A stretch of DNA of 64,000 nucleotides from Winogradskyella helgolandensis (GTDB taxonomy: Bacteria > Bacteroidota > Bacteroidia > Flavobacteriales > Flavobacteriaceae). The position numbers and the translations under genes were made by a program. A model generated the notes under the pieces. It saw only the letters and a list, made by a program, of their open reading frames with translations. It was not told the DNA's origin and searched no databases. The stretch covers positions 2,677,001 to 2,741,000 of the forward strand of contig NZ_JABFHO010000001.1 in NCBI RefSeq assembly GCF_013404085.1, in the 5' to 3' direction. Below are positions 63,851 through 64,000 of the stretch, one piece after another; the stretch's first letter is position 1, and every line of letters begins with the position of its first letter.

Positions 63851-64000
63851 TTACTGTTTCATTATTTTAACCTCAAAAATCTTGTCCCAATTTTTTCCTG
63901 TTACAAAAATAGTTTTGCGTTCTGGATGGTATGCAATACCGTTTAAAACATCTAACTCAGGATGTTGTGTGACTAGTTTTCTTAAAGGTTTAAAATCTAT
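63851..64000 (-). CDS. Glutaminyl-peptide cyclotransferase, 3' end only
   Basis: The last 49 codons and stop of a gene running off the right edge. The visible end IDFKPLRKLVTQHPEL, then VLNGIAYHPERKTIFVTGK NWDKIFEV, matches the beta-propeller C-terminus (LNGIAY..IFVTGK) of the bacterial type glutaminyl cyclase, which forms N-terminal pyroglutamate on exported proteins. Too little is visible to check the active site. Confidence 0.82.
   Translation of the reverse strand: MDFKPLRKLVTQHPELDVLNGIAYHPERKTIFVTGKNWDKIFEVKIMKQ

Noticed and set aside
1..64000. tRNA, rRNA, transposase, prophage or defence island
   Set aside because: None of their sequence signatures is visible by reading; composition and gene types are uniform across the window.

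Overview
The window is chromosomal DNA from a low-GC member of the Bacteroidota, almost certainly a marine-type Flavobacteriaceae (Winogradskyella, Psychroserpens or Olleya-like; genus is inference). The evidence is family content and signals: a CarboxypepD_reg/TonB-dependent receptor, a type IX secretion (T9SS) C-terminal domain, DUF3667, DUF4834, BatA and YfhO proteins, a LytTR/TPR-kinase pair, weak Shine-Dalgarno sites, and repeated matches to the Bacteroidetes -7 promoter element TAnnTTTG. Coding density is high, genes lie on both strands in short operons, and convergent pairs are separated by strong bidirectional hairpin terminators. I see no tRNA, rRNA, CRISPR array, transposase, phage gene or island of foreign composition.

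Layout. 1-10.6 kb: the 3' part of a serine hydrolase, a large secreted zinc metalloprotease, a TonB-type receptor, an ArsC-like reductase, prfB (release factor 2, with an intact programmed +1 frameshift) divergent from a threonine aldolase, and a YbaB nucleoid protein. 10.6-14 kb: an oligopeptidase B-like S9 peptidase and a cysteine-synthase-family enzyme. 14-18.3 kb: a minus-strand run of small membrane, lipoprotein, SH3-like and GNAT genes, mostly unknown. 18.3-24.4 kb: a BspA-type leucine-rich-repeat T9SS cargo protein, a lipoprotein, a small membrane protein, and a LytTR regulator with its TPR histidine kinase. 24.8-28.7 kb: an alpha-oxoamine synthase (serine palmitoyltransferase/capnine synthase type) convergent with a GNAT-fold N-acyltransferase candidate, a plausible sphingolipid/sulfonolipid pair, then an outer-membrane porin-like protein and DUF4834. 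28.8-34.2 kb: YfhO, a glycosyltransferase and a polysaccharide flippase, an envelope glycan group. 34.3-43.4 kb: an Arg/Thr/Ser-rich secreted protein, DUF3667, uvrA, a sigma factor followed by a 47-residue gene, an endonuclease III homologue without cysteines, and peroxiredoxin Bcp. 43.4-52.4 kb: a conserved unknown, an MBL hydrolase, an esterase, a dihydroorotase-like protein lacking metal ligands, a BatA protein, a secreted-protein gene broken by one in-frame stop, and a family 2 glycosyltransferase. 52.4-64 kb: an M61 peptidase, fumarylacetoacetase divergent from glyA, a glycogen-phosphorylase-like protein without the PLP lysine, and a minus-strand series of secreted or envelope proteins ending in a thioesterase and the 3' end of a glutaminyl-peptide cyclotransferase.

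Most of the window is ordinary housekeeping and envelope biology. I did not find a convincing new defence or mobile system. The most informative points are three enzyme homologues that lack the residues defining their family chemistry (Nth, PyrC-like, phosphorylase), the prfB frameshift site without a visible internal Shine-Dalgarno, the nonsense-broken gene at 50662-51273, the small gene behind the sigma factor, the candidate lipid-synthesis pair, and several short palindromic intergenic repeats.
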